From Pyrenula massariospora (Eukaryota > Ascomycota > Eurotiomycetes > Pyrenulales > Pyrenulaceae): a stretch of 64,000 nt of DNA. The notes beneath the pieces were generated by a model. The model was not told the DNA's origin. It saw only the letters and a list, made by a program, of their open reading frames with translations, and did no database searches. Made by a program: the position numbers and the translations under genes. Where the stretch lies: positions 1,364,001-1,428,000 of the forward strand of contig JAGFMI010000007.1 in assembly GCA_021030905.1 (NCBI GenBank), given 5' to 3'. Shown one piece after another: positions 32,694 to 42,174 of this stretch; the stretch's first letter is position 1, and the number at the start of each line of letters is the position of its first letter.

Positions 32694-34868
32694 ATGCTCC
32701 TTCTCCGGTCTCCAGAACCATTCCGCCAGACTGCACGCGCAGCGTGGATAGCTGGGCGCCGGCGCCGCAAGACCCTGATTCATTCCCATGCAGGTTCACC
32801 AACGTCTCTCGACTCAATTCTGATCGCCAATAGGGGTGAGATAGCCTTGCGGGTGGCTCGAACTGCAAAGAAACATGGCGTTCGCGTTGTCACCCTCTAC
32901 ACCGACCCTGACACCCACGCACAACATGCCTCAGTCTCACCCTTTGCGTTGAATCTCGGAAAGACCAGCGGATACCTTGATTCCGACCGCATCATCTCAG
33001 TCGCCCGTCAGCATCACTGTAAGGCGTTACATCCAGGATATGGATTTCTCTCTGAAAACGCTTCCTTTGCAAGGAAATGCGCTGAGAACGGTATCGTCTT
33101 CATTGGCCCGCCTTGGAAAGCGATCGAGGACATGGGGGATAAGGCGCGCTCGAAAGAGATTATGGAGAGCGCTGGTGTGCCATGCGTCCCTGGCTATCGT
33201 GGGCAGTCTCAAGATCAGGAAGCGCTTGCTATGGAAGCGGAAAAAATTGGCTATCCGGTGTTGATCAAAGCTGTAAGAGGCGGAGGTGGGAAAGGAATGA
33301 GAATTGTACACGGTGCTGCAGATTTTCCGGAGATGCTTCGATCCGCTAAATCGGAAGCCAGAAGCTCCTTTGGCAACGACGATGTCCTGATAGAAAAATA
33401 CATCACAACTCCAAGGCATATAGAAGTCCAAGTCTTTGCCGACAAGCACGGTAATTGTGTGGCTTTGGGAGAACGAGACTGTAGCATTCAGAGAAGACAC
33501 CAGAAGATTCTTGAAGAAAGTCCAGCACCTCGACTTGATCCTGCAGTTCGAAAAGACATCTGGGAAAAGGCTCGAGCTGCTGCCCTAGCTGTTGGGTATG
33601 AAGGCGCGGGTACCGTTGAGTTCATTTTCGACAACGACACCGGGGAATTCTTCTTTATGGAGATGAACACGCGGCTCCAGGTCGAACATCCTGTGACAGA
33701 GATGGTGACAGGTTTGGATCTGGTGCACTGGCAAATACTGGTGGCTGAAGGGAAACGGCTGCCACTAACACAACAACAGGTGGAAGAGGAGATATCCCAG
33801 CGAGGACATGCAGTTGAAGCCCGAATATATGCTGAAAACCCAACGAAGGGCTTTATCCCGGACTCTGGCGTTTTGAATCATGTACGAACTCCGAAGGAGA
33901 CCGATTACATCAGAGTAGATACAGGCTTCGTTCAGGGGGATGAGGTGACAACGCACTATGACCCTATGATATCCAAGCTTATATGCCGTGGGGACAGCCG
34001 CGAAGAGGCTTTACGTAACCTCGTTGGGGCGCTTGAGTCGTATGAGATTGCAGGCCCGGTCACGAATATAGAATTTTTGAAGCGGATTTGCACGTCATCT
34101 GATTTTGTTGCTGGAGACGTGGAGACTGGATTCATTGAGAAGCACAAGGAAGAGCTATTTCGTACCAACCAAACCCCAGGTGAAATCCTAGCCCAGGCAG
34201 CAATTGCTTGTTTCTTGACAGCACAGGATAATGTCTTTGGTCATACCGACTTGAGATTATCGTCGCCTACGAAGAGTGTGGGCTTGCTATCCACAGCCAC
34301 GGACTACGAAGAGAGACTCTTTAGATTCACGATGGAAGGAGCTTCAGAGGATAATGGTTATGAAGTGACATTGCAACCGAAGGGACTGTCAACGTTTTCG
34401 ATAAGCGTTGCTCATTCGGACTTCCAAGCTGTTCCTGTCACTGCTTGGCTCGATGCAAGCACATTAAAACTTCGTTCCCTTTTCCCCTCAACGCAGCTAA
34501 CATCGACCGTCATACTGCCATCCAACGACGGTCTTGATCCCAATGTTCTCACAATCTTTTCCCGTGGTCGACAGTATCGACTACAGGTTCCGAGACCGGC
34601 TTGGCTGACCCGTGCTCTTGGAGTAAAAGATACCAAGAACAGCGTGTTAGCCCCAATGCCCTGCAAAGTATTGCGGGTCAACGTGCGGGCGGGGGACAGT
34701 GTTGAGAAAGATCAGCCGTTGCTTGTAATAGAAAGTATGAAAATGGAAACCACTATTCGAAGCCCCGGAATCGGCAGAGTGAGGAGAATAGTACACGGTG
34801 AGGGAGACATCTGTGCTGCTGGTACTACCCTGGTCGAGTTCGAAGAGAATGCGGCGGACAGCAGTTGA
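32694..34868 (+). CDS. mccA: 3-Methylcrotonyl-CoA carboxylase, biotin-carrying alpha subunit
   Basis: A single exon of 724 residues from the first in-frame ATG. The first 45 residues (MLLLRSPEPFRQTARAAWIA...) are Arg-rich and almost free of acidic residues, as expected for a mitochondrial presequence. The biotin carboxylase core starts at SILIANRGEIALRVARTAKK. It includes the ATP-grasp glycine loop RGGGGKGMRIV, ERDCSIQRRHQK and EMNTRLQVEHPVTEM. The C-terminal biotinyl domain carries ESMKM with the acceptor Lys near 683, instead of the commoner AMKM. The enzyme carboxylates 3-methylcrotonyl-CoA in leucine degradation. Its partner beta subunit lies 3.2 kb downstream on the opposite strand, which supports this substrate over propionyl- or acetyl-CoA. 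The frame upstream to 32628 lacks an ATG and was not included. Confidence 0.95.
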   Translation: MLLLRSPEPFRQTARAAWIAGRRRRKTLIHSHAGSPTSLDSILIANRGEIALRVARTAKKHGVRVVTLYTDPDTHAQHASVSPFALNLGKTSGYLDSDRIISVARQHHCKALHPGYGFLSENASFARKCAENGIVFIGPPWKAIEDMGDKARSKEIMESAGVPCVPGYRGQSQDQEALAMEAEKIGYPVLIKAVRGGGGKGMRIVHGAADFPEMLRSAKSEARSSFGNDDVLIEKYITTPRHIEVQVFADKHGNCVALGERDCSIQRRHQKILEESPAPRLDPAVRKDIWEKARAAALAVGYEGAGTVEFIFDNDTGEFFFMEMNTRLQVEHPVTEMVTGLDLVHWQILVAEGKRLPLTQQQVEEEISQRGHAVEARIYAENPTKGFIPDSGVLNHVRTPKETDYIRVDTGFVQGDEVTTHYDPMISKLICRGDSREEALRNLVGALESYEIAGPVTNIEFLKRICTSSDFVAGDVETGFIEKHKEELFRTNQTPGEILAQAAIACFLTAQDNVFGHTDLRLSSPTKSVGLLSTATDYEERLFRFTMEGASEDNGYEVTLQPKGLSTFSISVAHSDFQAVPVTAWLDASTLKLRSLFPSTQLTSTVILPSNDGLDPNVLTIFSRGRQYRLQVPRPAWLTRALGVKDTKNSVLAPMPCKVLRVNVRAGDSVEKDQPLLVIESMKMETTIRSPGIGRVRRIVHGEGDICAAGTTLVEFEENAADSS

Positions 34869-36932
34869 TCTATTTGTAGGGTCCAAGATACAACCACTGT
34901 AGCCTGCGCTTCCTACTCAGCGGGATCTTGTATAATTAGCAACGCTGTCTGACGGCCAAGTTGAACATTCGAAAGGGCTTCAAGGCGCACGAATAGAGCC
35001 ACAGGGTAGAAGGGTAGGGAGGTTGAAGCACAGCTCACGGTTCAGCTACTTTCGGCAACTCTGGTTTTGCGAATAGCGCCGATATTAGACGGTCCATATG
35101 CAGGCTGCCCTTTCTTGCAAGGGCTTCCCTGTTGCCGATGGTCCACCCGCCTCTCGTCGGAGACAGGGCTATCCCCGCGATCAGCATGAAAATGTGCGTT
35201 TAGCAGGAACCGAGCGGCTAGTTGCAGCTGGGTGTTGTCATGTGGAGACCCCTGGCGATAATAATGTAGAAGCTGCACTATGCTGGGACAGAATTCCATG
35301 TAGTGTAGACACAATGGGTGTATGATTACGGAACTGCTGGGGTCTTGATCCATATTCAGCATCTCCGACGTCGCAACGGTTGGATATGGGGGACTTTAGG
35401 TCAGCTTTACCATCCCCTTTGATCGTGAATTTGGTTTAGATTGGCTGGTAGAGCCGCACATACCTCGGATAGGAGTGCTTGTGGACTCTGGAGCGGTGTC
35501 ATTGACATTTGGAGAAATCACAGCTGCTCGAGGTTGAGTAGATGAACTACCGAAGTGCAATGCGAGCTCCTCGAAACGCGTGAAGTCTAACGGGCTGATT
35601 GATGTGTCGCAGTCACAGCGGACGAATTCCCCCGTGAGGAAGGTTGTAGCGTTCCCTATCCGACTGCAGGCAGCTAGCAGTAATGGGAGGTCGTCATCAA
35701 GACACTGGCTGTCCCTCGCGGATGGCTCAAGCAAGACCAGTGCATCACCAATTGAACCTTTTCAGGGTAAAGGGGTGTGATGGAGACGGGCATGACGCCC
35801 GTGTAGCCGTTGAGCACAGCGCCCGACCGTCCCTCAGCGGAAGCTTAGACACCAACCCTGGCTCCGCCCAATCATGCAAATCGACCGTATGAGCTCCCAG
35901 CCTTAGGAGGCCCGTAGAGAAGAAGGGTTTCCCCAAAGCCTGTCAGCGGAACCGGGGATTTCGGGTGGTGGACAGAGAATGGCCAAATCGTCCCGGGTAA
36001 GGCTACGGGCTGTAGGCCAGGGGGTGGCCTCGCGGAGTATACTGCGTTGGGTGGTTCAGATTTGGCGTGAGGACGTGGAAACGCCGTGAACAGGGAGGTT
36101 GAGGGAGAGAGAGAGAGAGCTACGATTCTTGAGGTGCCATGGTCAAAGCTGCTGGGGAGCACACAGATCTGCGGCGTCTGACAGCCGTTGACTCTGCGTG
36201 TGTAACGGGCGCTGCTGCAAAGGCCGACCGCAGCTGGGAACTGCATGATTCCCTTGACACCTGCCGACTCCCAATGACAGCCGTCTACGCATCAGCTCCA
36301 TCAGCCTTCTCCAAGATTCCATTCAGCTCCTACGACTAGCTTCGAAGGAAGACGTTTCCCGGATCTAACCACGTCCTAAGCGGTCCCCCCCCCGGCGTCC
36401 CCTGCTGCCCTGCTCATTGGTAACGGACCGAGAGTTGGCCTCCTTGGCCCATGGTAGCCTTGTACATACGTACCAAGTACTGGTAGCCCATCCACAACGC
36501 TGGGATATGGCTGATGATGGCCGTTTATCTGTTCGACGCAGCCATGGAGGTCGTGTCCCCATCGTCCCTTTGACCCAACCGCTTGCACCTGCTCACCAAG
36601 GACGGTGGTGTGCCTGTCTGACGGCGAAACCCTCTTCCCTTCCAGCCTCAGCCTCAAAAGCCAATCGCGGCCGACCTGAGAAAGATCTGGACACCCGGGT
36701 GATCAGCGCCGCCAGCTTTTTCTTCCGGCGCACACTATTCGGGCACTCTCCGATTTTTCCCTTTTTGCGTGTCGACTGTTCAAGCGTCAATGACGAGGTG
36801 GTGTGAAAGTCACGGGAGGCCAACATAATGTCTCGTCGTTGAAGGAGACACCTTGAGAGCATCGGTCTCAGGATTCGCATTCCACAACCCTGCACGAGTC
36901 GCCCGCCAGAAGATCTCGGTGGTGATCCAAGC
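34869..36932. other. Region between mccA and RSR1 with possible unresolved minus-strand exons
   Basis: About 2.1 kb. Three minus-strand open stretches have some protein-like character. The first (36246-35872) ends with GFGETLLLYGPPKAGSS, which resembles a P-loop. The second (35734-35396) contains DDDLPLLLAACSRIGNATTF. The third (35362-35042) contains VQLLHYYRQGSPHDNTQLQL. They could be exons of one gene, but I could not join them convincingly, so no CDS is called. A (GA)n run lies at about 36102-36119. The right end is the RSR1 promoter. Confidence 0.3.
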
Positions 36933-37824
36933 ATGCAGTCGGGGTTCGTCGTGCCAAGCTTATCCGAACTTCCTGTCAATTGACCTTCACCAGCCGTGAA
37001 TATCGCATCGTCGTCCTCGGCGCCGGTGAGCAGAGCTGATGGCTATGCTGCCCGATGAATTCGCTAATGTCTTGTTCCCACAGGTGGTGTCGGCAAGAGC
37101 TGTCTTACAGGTACGGTTGTTTTGTGTGAAAAATGAATTTACGCTCAACTCGTTCTATCAGCCCAATTTGTGCAGAATATCTGGATTGAAAGCTACGATC
37201 CCACCATCGAGGATTCCTACAGAAAGCAGATTGAAGTAGACGTGAGTCACTGTTGCACATCTTTTGATCATTAGCTAAAACAAGACAAGGGTCGCCAATG
37301 CATTTTGGAAATGTATGGCATCTCCTCGCATTTGTGTTTCCTAAGTTGCTTACGTGCGAAGTCTCGACACAGCAGGAACAGAGCAATTTACTGCTATGAG
37401 AGAGCTGTATATGAAGCAAGGCCAGGGCTTCCTGCTGGTCTTCTCCATCACTAGTTCGAGCAGCCTTCAGGAGCTTTTTGAGCTTCGAGAGCAAATCATT
37501 CGAATCAAAGACGACGAAAGCATCCCCTTGGTGATTGTGGGCAACAAGCTAGACCTGGAAGAAGATCGCGCCGTTTCGCGAGCACGAGCTTTTCAGATCT
37601 CGCAAAGCTGGAACAACGCGCCTTACTATGAGGCATCAGCACGCAGAAGGGCTAACGTCGACGAAGTCTTCATAGATCTCTGCCGCCAGATCATTCGAAG
37701 AGACATGGAACTAGACCAAGCTGCTGGGAATGAACATGAGCATCGGAATCGTAATCGACCTAATCGACATGACAGACGACGAAGTCGTCGATATCGTCAC
37801 CGTGAAAGGTGTGTCATTTTGTGA
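36933..37824 (+). CDS. RSR1: Rsr1/Bud1 (Rap-type) small GTPase
   Basis: Six exons (36933-36943, 36994-37025, 37084-37110, 37162-37241, 37290-37312, 37362-37824) give 211 residues. The P-loop is GAGGVGKS, split by two introns. The switch I effector region is [13 protein letters not shown], identical to Ras/Rap effectors. Switch II is [20 protein letters not shown], with Thr rather than Gln-61 context typical of Rap. NKLD and EASA-type guanine motifs follow. The tail is strongly basic and ends in CVIL, a CAAX box whose final Leu predicts geranylgeranylation. Rsr1/Bud1 and its filamentous relative KrevA link cortical landmarks to Cdc42 and control polarity and branching. The first exon (MQSG, GTTCGT donor) is the least certain part; all other junctions rebuild conserved motifs. 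Confidence 0.9.
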
Positions 37825-38067
37825 AATCTAGACCGGATTTGCAAATCGATTTGCACAAAAAGCAAGGCTTCCATCAAAGGTCTTTCGGAGAGTGCAGATA
37901 TCTGTGGGCGATTCACTAAGAACCTTTGAGCAGCGGCACGCAGTGAAGGCGCCACGAGTGGCTGCACCATCGCTAATTAATGGAGCTTCCAGGCTTCTAG
38001 ATAGTACTTTCTCCAGTTCTCTCAAGCTTATGGAGCGTCATCCCGGAGAATCAAACATCTGCCGCCT

Positions 38068-39783
38068 TCACATTCGGAATATGCCAAATTTTGTGTTCGC
38101 CTGGGACTGGTCGCCAGCCAAAGCTGCATGCAGTCCAAGACCCAACACATGGCGTGTTTGTGCTGGCGAAATTACTCCATCGTCCCACAGCCGCGCTGAC
38201 GAGAACGCGGCGTCACTTTCTCGCTCTATTCGGTCTCGAAGCTCCGGATCGACTGTTTTACCGACGGTTTGCATCACAGCTGTCAATTGCTCTGGACCCA
38301 TGACACCGATTTTAGCGTTCGGCCACATCCAAAGGAATCTGGGAGAGTAAGCCCTTCCACACATGCCGTAGTTTCCAGCACCTGCACTGGCCCCAATCAC
38401 GACGGTGAATTTAGGGACTTCGGCGCAAGCCACAGCAGTCACGAGCTTGGCTCCATTCTTCGCAATACCTCCTCTTTCGGCCTCGGCGCCAACCATGAAC
38501 CCACTGATGTTCTGCAGAAACACTAGCGGTATTGACCTTTGGCAGCACAATTCTATAAAGTGCGCCCCTTTCAAAGCAGATTCGGAAAACAAGATACCAT
38601 TGTTGGCAATGATACCAACAGGTTGGCGATACATCTGGGCAAACCCCGTCACAAGCGTCTCGCCGTATTCCCGTTTAAACTCAGAGAAGATGCTCCGGTC
38701 AACAATACGGGCAATGACTTCTCGCACGGGAATCTGCTTCCGAAGATTGGTACCTGCGATTCCACAAAGGTCATCTCTGCTATACAGCGGTTCGAGGGAT
38801 ACGTCACTTCGCAACGGGCCAGGCTTAGGCGCGTTGAGATTAGCAATACATCGTCTTGCAAGCATCAACGCGTGCGTGTCGTCTACCGCTAGATAATCCG
38901 TCACTCCGGATACAGTACTGTGCAGGTTTCCTCCTCCGAGGTCCTCCGCAGAGACGACTTCTCCGGTGGCTGCTTTTACCAGTGGCGGCCCGGCCAGGAA
39001 AATGGTGCCTTGCTTCTCCACTATGATGGATTCGTCACACATTGCGGGCACGTATGCTCCTCCAGCCGTGCAAGGACCCATGACCACCGCAATCTGAGGA
39101 ATCTTCATGGCACTCATCCTAGCTTGATTGAAGAATATGCGTCCGAAATGATCTCGATCGGGGAACACGTTGGCCTGGTGGGGAAGGTTCGCACCTCCCG
39201 AGTCCACAAGATAGACACAAGGCAATCGATTCTGCTGAGCTATTTCTTGCGCCCTGAGATGTTTTTTGACAGTAATTGGATAGTATGTGCCTCCTTTCAC
39301 AGTGCTGTCGTTGGCCACGATCATCGTAGTGACCCCTTCCACCGTGCCAATACCCGTGATGATGCCACCTGCGGCAATGTCTTCACCGTATAATTCATGC
39401 CCAGCAAGCGGCGAGAGCTCCATGAACGGTGTGCCCGGATCGACCAAGGTAGTGACCCGATCTCGAGGCAACATCTTCCCGCGCTCGATGTGTTTGTCCC
39501 TCGCTTTCTGCGGGCCGCCTCGCAGCATCTTAGAGTGAAGCTCCGCATATTTGGATAGGACGCTTTGCATGTCGCTTTCATTGTCTTTGAAGTCCGGAGA
39601 AGATCGATCCACTAGGGTCGGTAGGACGGAAAGTTCTTTGGCATGCTGGGCGTGGACGAAGCTGGCGATTCCTCTCCGGCATGTCTTGGAGGAGCGTGTA
39701 GAGATGGGACGACCGGGCTGGAGCGCGAGTGCTCTCAGACTTCGGAGCAGCATTTCTGACGGGACTGGAGCGCGCTTTGCCAT
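38068..39783 (-). CDS. mccB: 3-Methylcrotonyl-CoA carboxylase, beta (carboxyltransferase) subunit
   Basis: A single exon of 571 residues from the ATG at 39783. The N-terminal 45 residues ([20 protein letters not shown]...) form an Arg-rich mitochondrial presequence. The body is a biotin-dependent carboxyltransferase of the MCCase beta type. It shows [20 protein letters not shown], the glycine-rich [20 protein letters not shown] for the first crotonase-like half, and [20 protein letters not shown] with [20 protein letters not shown] in the second half. With the alpha subunit it forms the mitochondrial enzyme for leucine breakdown. The frame is open upstream to 40020, but that stretch contains no ATG and reads Thr/Pro-rich, so it is treated as leader. 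It ends 243 bp from the convergent RSR1 gene. Confidence 0.95.
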   Translation of the reverse strand: MAKRAPVPSEMLLRSLRALALQPGRPISTRSSKTCRRGIASFVHAQHAKELSVLPTLVDRSSPDFKDNESDMQSVLSKYAELHSKMLRGGPQKARDKHIERGKMLPRDRVTTLVDPGTPFMELSPLAGHELYGEDIAAGGIITGIGTVEGVTTMIVANDSTVKGGTYYPITVKKHLRAQEIAQQNRLPCVYLVDSGGANLPHQANVFPDRDHFGRIFFNQARMSAMKIPQIAVVMGPCTAGGAYVPAMCDESIIVEKQGTIFLAGPPLVKAATGEVVSAEDLGGGNLHSTVSGVTDYLAVDDTHALMLARRCIANLNAPKPGPLRSDVSLEPLYSRDDLCGIAGTNLRKQIPVREVIARIVDRSIFSEFKREYGETLVTGFAQMYRQPVGIIANNGILFSESALKGAHFIELCCQRSIPLVFLQNISGFMVGAEAERGGIAKNGAKLVTAVACAEVPKFTVVIGASAGAGNYGMCGRAYSPRFLWMWPNAKIGVMGPEQLTAVMQTVGKTVDPELRDRIERESDAAFSSARLWDDGVISPAQTRHVLGLGLHAALAGDQSQANTKFGIFRM

Positions 39784-40625
39784 GCTTGGCCGTCCAAGGG
39801 GGCAAAGAGTCTGGTTGGCTCTACCATGTACCCGTTTCGACTCTGCACTGCTATAGCTCTTGAAAGAGGTCGCCAAGGTGAAGGGGGAGAGCTGGAAGAA
39901 GGAGGGTTTGGTTGCGGTAGTGGTGGTGGTGGTGGGAGGTGGAGATGCCACACTAAAATAACTCAGAATCAAACCACCGACGACGGGTATTGCGCCTACG
40001 GTTGCGGTGTCGCCGTACACTCGCCTTGTAATCAGTTGATACAGGCTGACTTAGACCCTTCTTACCGCCTACTGAGGTCGGGCTCTCTACAGTTGGTCTT
40101 CACTATCGTACCTCCCACGCCCGATGGTCGCTCCAAAAATTCATGTCGAAGCCGTCCCAGGCTCCTTGGCTATCATTGGCCGCCTGTCAATCGAAGTGTT
40201 GGCCATCGTGAGCATTGATGATATGGAAAGCACAGACTTCTCTTTTGTTCTAAGCTGTCCGGTCAAGTTTTCCAGAGATTCAAAGCGGCAACCCGGGAGA
40301 AAATGAGCATTTCGCGGGAATCGGAAAGGCGAGGGCCGACCTACTTCCATGAGACGCCGTACGACATGGTAGGCAGGGATACAGTAAACTTCTGTGGTTG
40401 TTGCAATGATATCATCTTCACTTGAATCATCGACGATCGAGCCAGCTTTCTTAGGCGAAAGGCGCCCGCAAGGCTTCCCTGATATCCAAATTTCTCGACC
40501 CGTCATTGAACCTTCTCTTGAGACTTTTCCACACTGCTCAGTCACAGCAAGCCTCGCGTCTCCCAATCATCTCCTACATCAGCTTCTGTTACGTCGGTGA
40601 AAATTATCACCCGACTTGGTACAGC
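39784..40625. other. Divergent region between mccB and an SDR gene
   Basis: About 840 bp. It holds the mccB promoter and the upstream region of the SDR gene. A plus-strand frame at 40124-40306 (start MVAPKIHVEAVPGS) and a minus-strand frame at 40566-40141 overlap. Either might be a small exon, but neither has a recognisable domain or a clear partner, so no CDS is called. Confidence 0.4.
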
Positions 40626-41531
40626 ATGTTCTACTACCTTGGTGTGGCTTTTGCATTCGTAAAATTGCTACAAGTTGCAAAGCTAGGGCTTAATCTGCTA
40701 CGTACGTCCACCATATCGCGATTTCATCGCCAGGATCTTGATGCTTGGGCGCTGGTCACTGGTGCTAGCGATGGAATCGGCTTGGGCTTTTGTCAAGAGC
40801 TCGCCGCAAATGGGTTTCACCTCATTCTCCACGGCCGCAACCAGAAAAAACTTGAGAATGTCTCTGCGGAACTGGCGACAGAGTTTCCAAGTCTACGGAC
40901 TCGAATTTTCCTAGCAGATGCGTCTATACCTGTTTCATTCGAACAGCTGCCAACACTTCTCGAAGGAATCCACCTAAGAGTGCTTGTCAATAATGTAGGT
41001 GGAACGAGCTGCCTTCCGAGGCCCTTTATGAATTTGCAGGAACAATCTCTCGGCGACATTGAAAGCACTATCAATCTCAACGCTGGATTCACGGCGAAGA
41101 TCACGGGCACTTTGCTCCCATTGCTGATCAGTAACGAACCGAGCCTCATTCTCAACATTGGATCGCTAGCATCTCTAGGTATGCCTCGATTCAGCATATA
41201 TGCTGGTGCGAAAGGGTTCCTGGAGACCTATTCTCGATCCCTACAAACAGAACTTGCTGAGCAGGGAAAGAACGTGGAAGTCCATGCAGTATTGACCGGT
41301 CCTGTTTCTAGCGGAGGCAATCTGTCCAAAACAAGTCTGTTCATTCCAAGCTCAAGAGCCATGGCACGGGCAACACTGGCCAAAGTGGGTTCAAGCTCGG
41401 TTCTCATAACACCTTACTTTCCTCATGCGCTCCAGAAGTTCGTCATTGAATATCTACCGCGAAGGATGAGGCAGCAAGCCCTGAGCGCGGTTACGAAGCA
41501 GTCTGAAGCCGCCATATACAAAAATGAATAG
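40626..41531 (+). CDS. Short-chain dehydrogenase/reductase, 3-ketoacyl-CoA reductase/17-beta-HSD-like
   Basis: A single exon of 301 residues starting MFYYLGVAFAFVKLLQ. An N-terminal hydrophobic segment (about 1-25) probably anchors it in the ER membrane. The Rossmann fold has TGASDGIG and a NNVGG segment. The active site has Ser in NIGSLASLG and the Y-x3-K pair in YAGAKG. A C-terminal amphipathic basic stretch (PHALQKFVIEYLPRRMRQQ) follows. This layout matches the Ifa38/KAR and HSD17B12/B3 group, which reduces 3-ketoacyl-CoA in very-long-chain fatty acid synthesis or keto-steroids. It is shorter and less canonical than Ifa38 (about 345 residues), so a paralogue with another substrate is likely. 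The open frame extends upstream without an ATG. Confidence 0.8.
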   Translation: MFYYLGVAFAFVKLLQVAKLGLNLLRTSTISRFHRQDLDAWALVTGASDGIGLGFCQELAANGFHLILHGRNQKKLENVSAELATEFPSLRTRIFLADASIPVSFEQLPTLLEGIHLRVLVNNVGGTSCLPRPFMNLQEQSLGDIESTINLNAGFTAKITGTLLPLLISNEPSLILNIGSLASLGMPRFSIYAGAKGFLETYSRSLQTELAEQGKNVEVHAVLTGPVSSGGNLSKTSLFIPSSRAMARATLAKVGSSSVLITPYFPHALQKFVIEYLPRRMRQQALSAVTKQSEAAIYKNE

Positions 41532-42174
41532 GGCAACTACAGCAGAGCTATGGCATCAGCGGGAATTCTAGTTTAAAGGCAGTAAGGCAGTGTTCAACTA
41601 GCGGCAGTAATACCAAATGATCGCAGTGTAACTTCCACGTAAGCATTAAATGCCTTTTGTCGACTGCTTTTCGCACAGACCAAGAAAGCTTCCTCTGGCT
41701 ACTAGCGATCTCCATTCTAAAATAAGAGATCTCCACTCATGTCTGTGAAAAGATCTTGAGCAATAGTGTGGACAACTGCACAGATCTTTGGCTGCCCGGA
41801 ATGTTGATTTCAGAGCCGTGGCCTGGGTGATCATTGAATTCTAGACTCATATGCTTATATGATCTATGTATTATGCCCGCGAAAATAATTTCGTGATAGT
41901 GAACGACAAGCTCGGCATCTGTTCCTGGAGATTTTCGTTAGGAAAGGGCAGAATCCCTCGGGTCCTAACTCTAGTGAAACGCATCTGCTGCATGATTAGA
42001 CTGTTCTTGAAATTTTGGAGCGGTCATGTAAGGTGGAAAGCGGGACTTGATAGATTATGATTAGAAGATTACACTGCAAGATAGGTGCAGTCATTGAATG
42101 CAAGCTCTGGCGCACAAATGCTCAAACATGCAAGGAGAAATTGTGATAACGAGTGCACGGGTATCCAAAAGCCG
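41532..42174. other. Convergent intergenic region
   Basis: About 640 bp of 3' flank on both sides. Nothing recognisable is present. Confidence 0.5.

Noticed and set aside
36102-36119. (GA)n run as a functional repeat
   Set aside because: Simple microsatellite-like run; nothing beyond low complexity can be said.
40124-40306. Plus-strand 60-codon ORF (MVAPKIHVEAVPGS...) as a gene or ACT-type exon
   Set aside because: It has a real ATG and a protein-like start, but no recognisable domain and no downstream exon that extends it, and an equally long minus-strand frame overlaps it.
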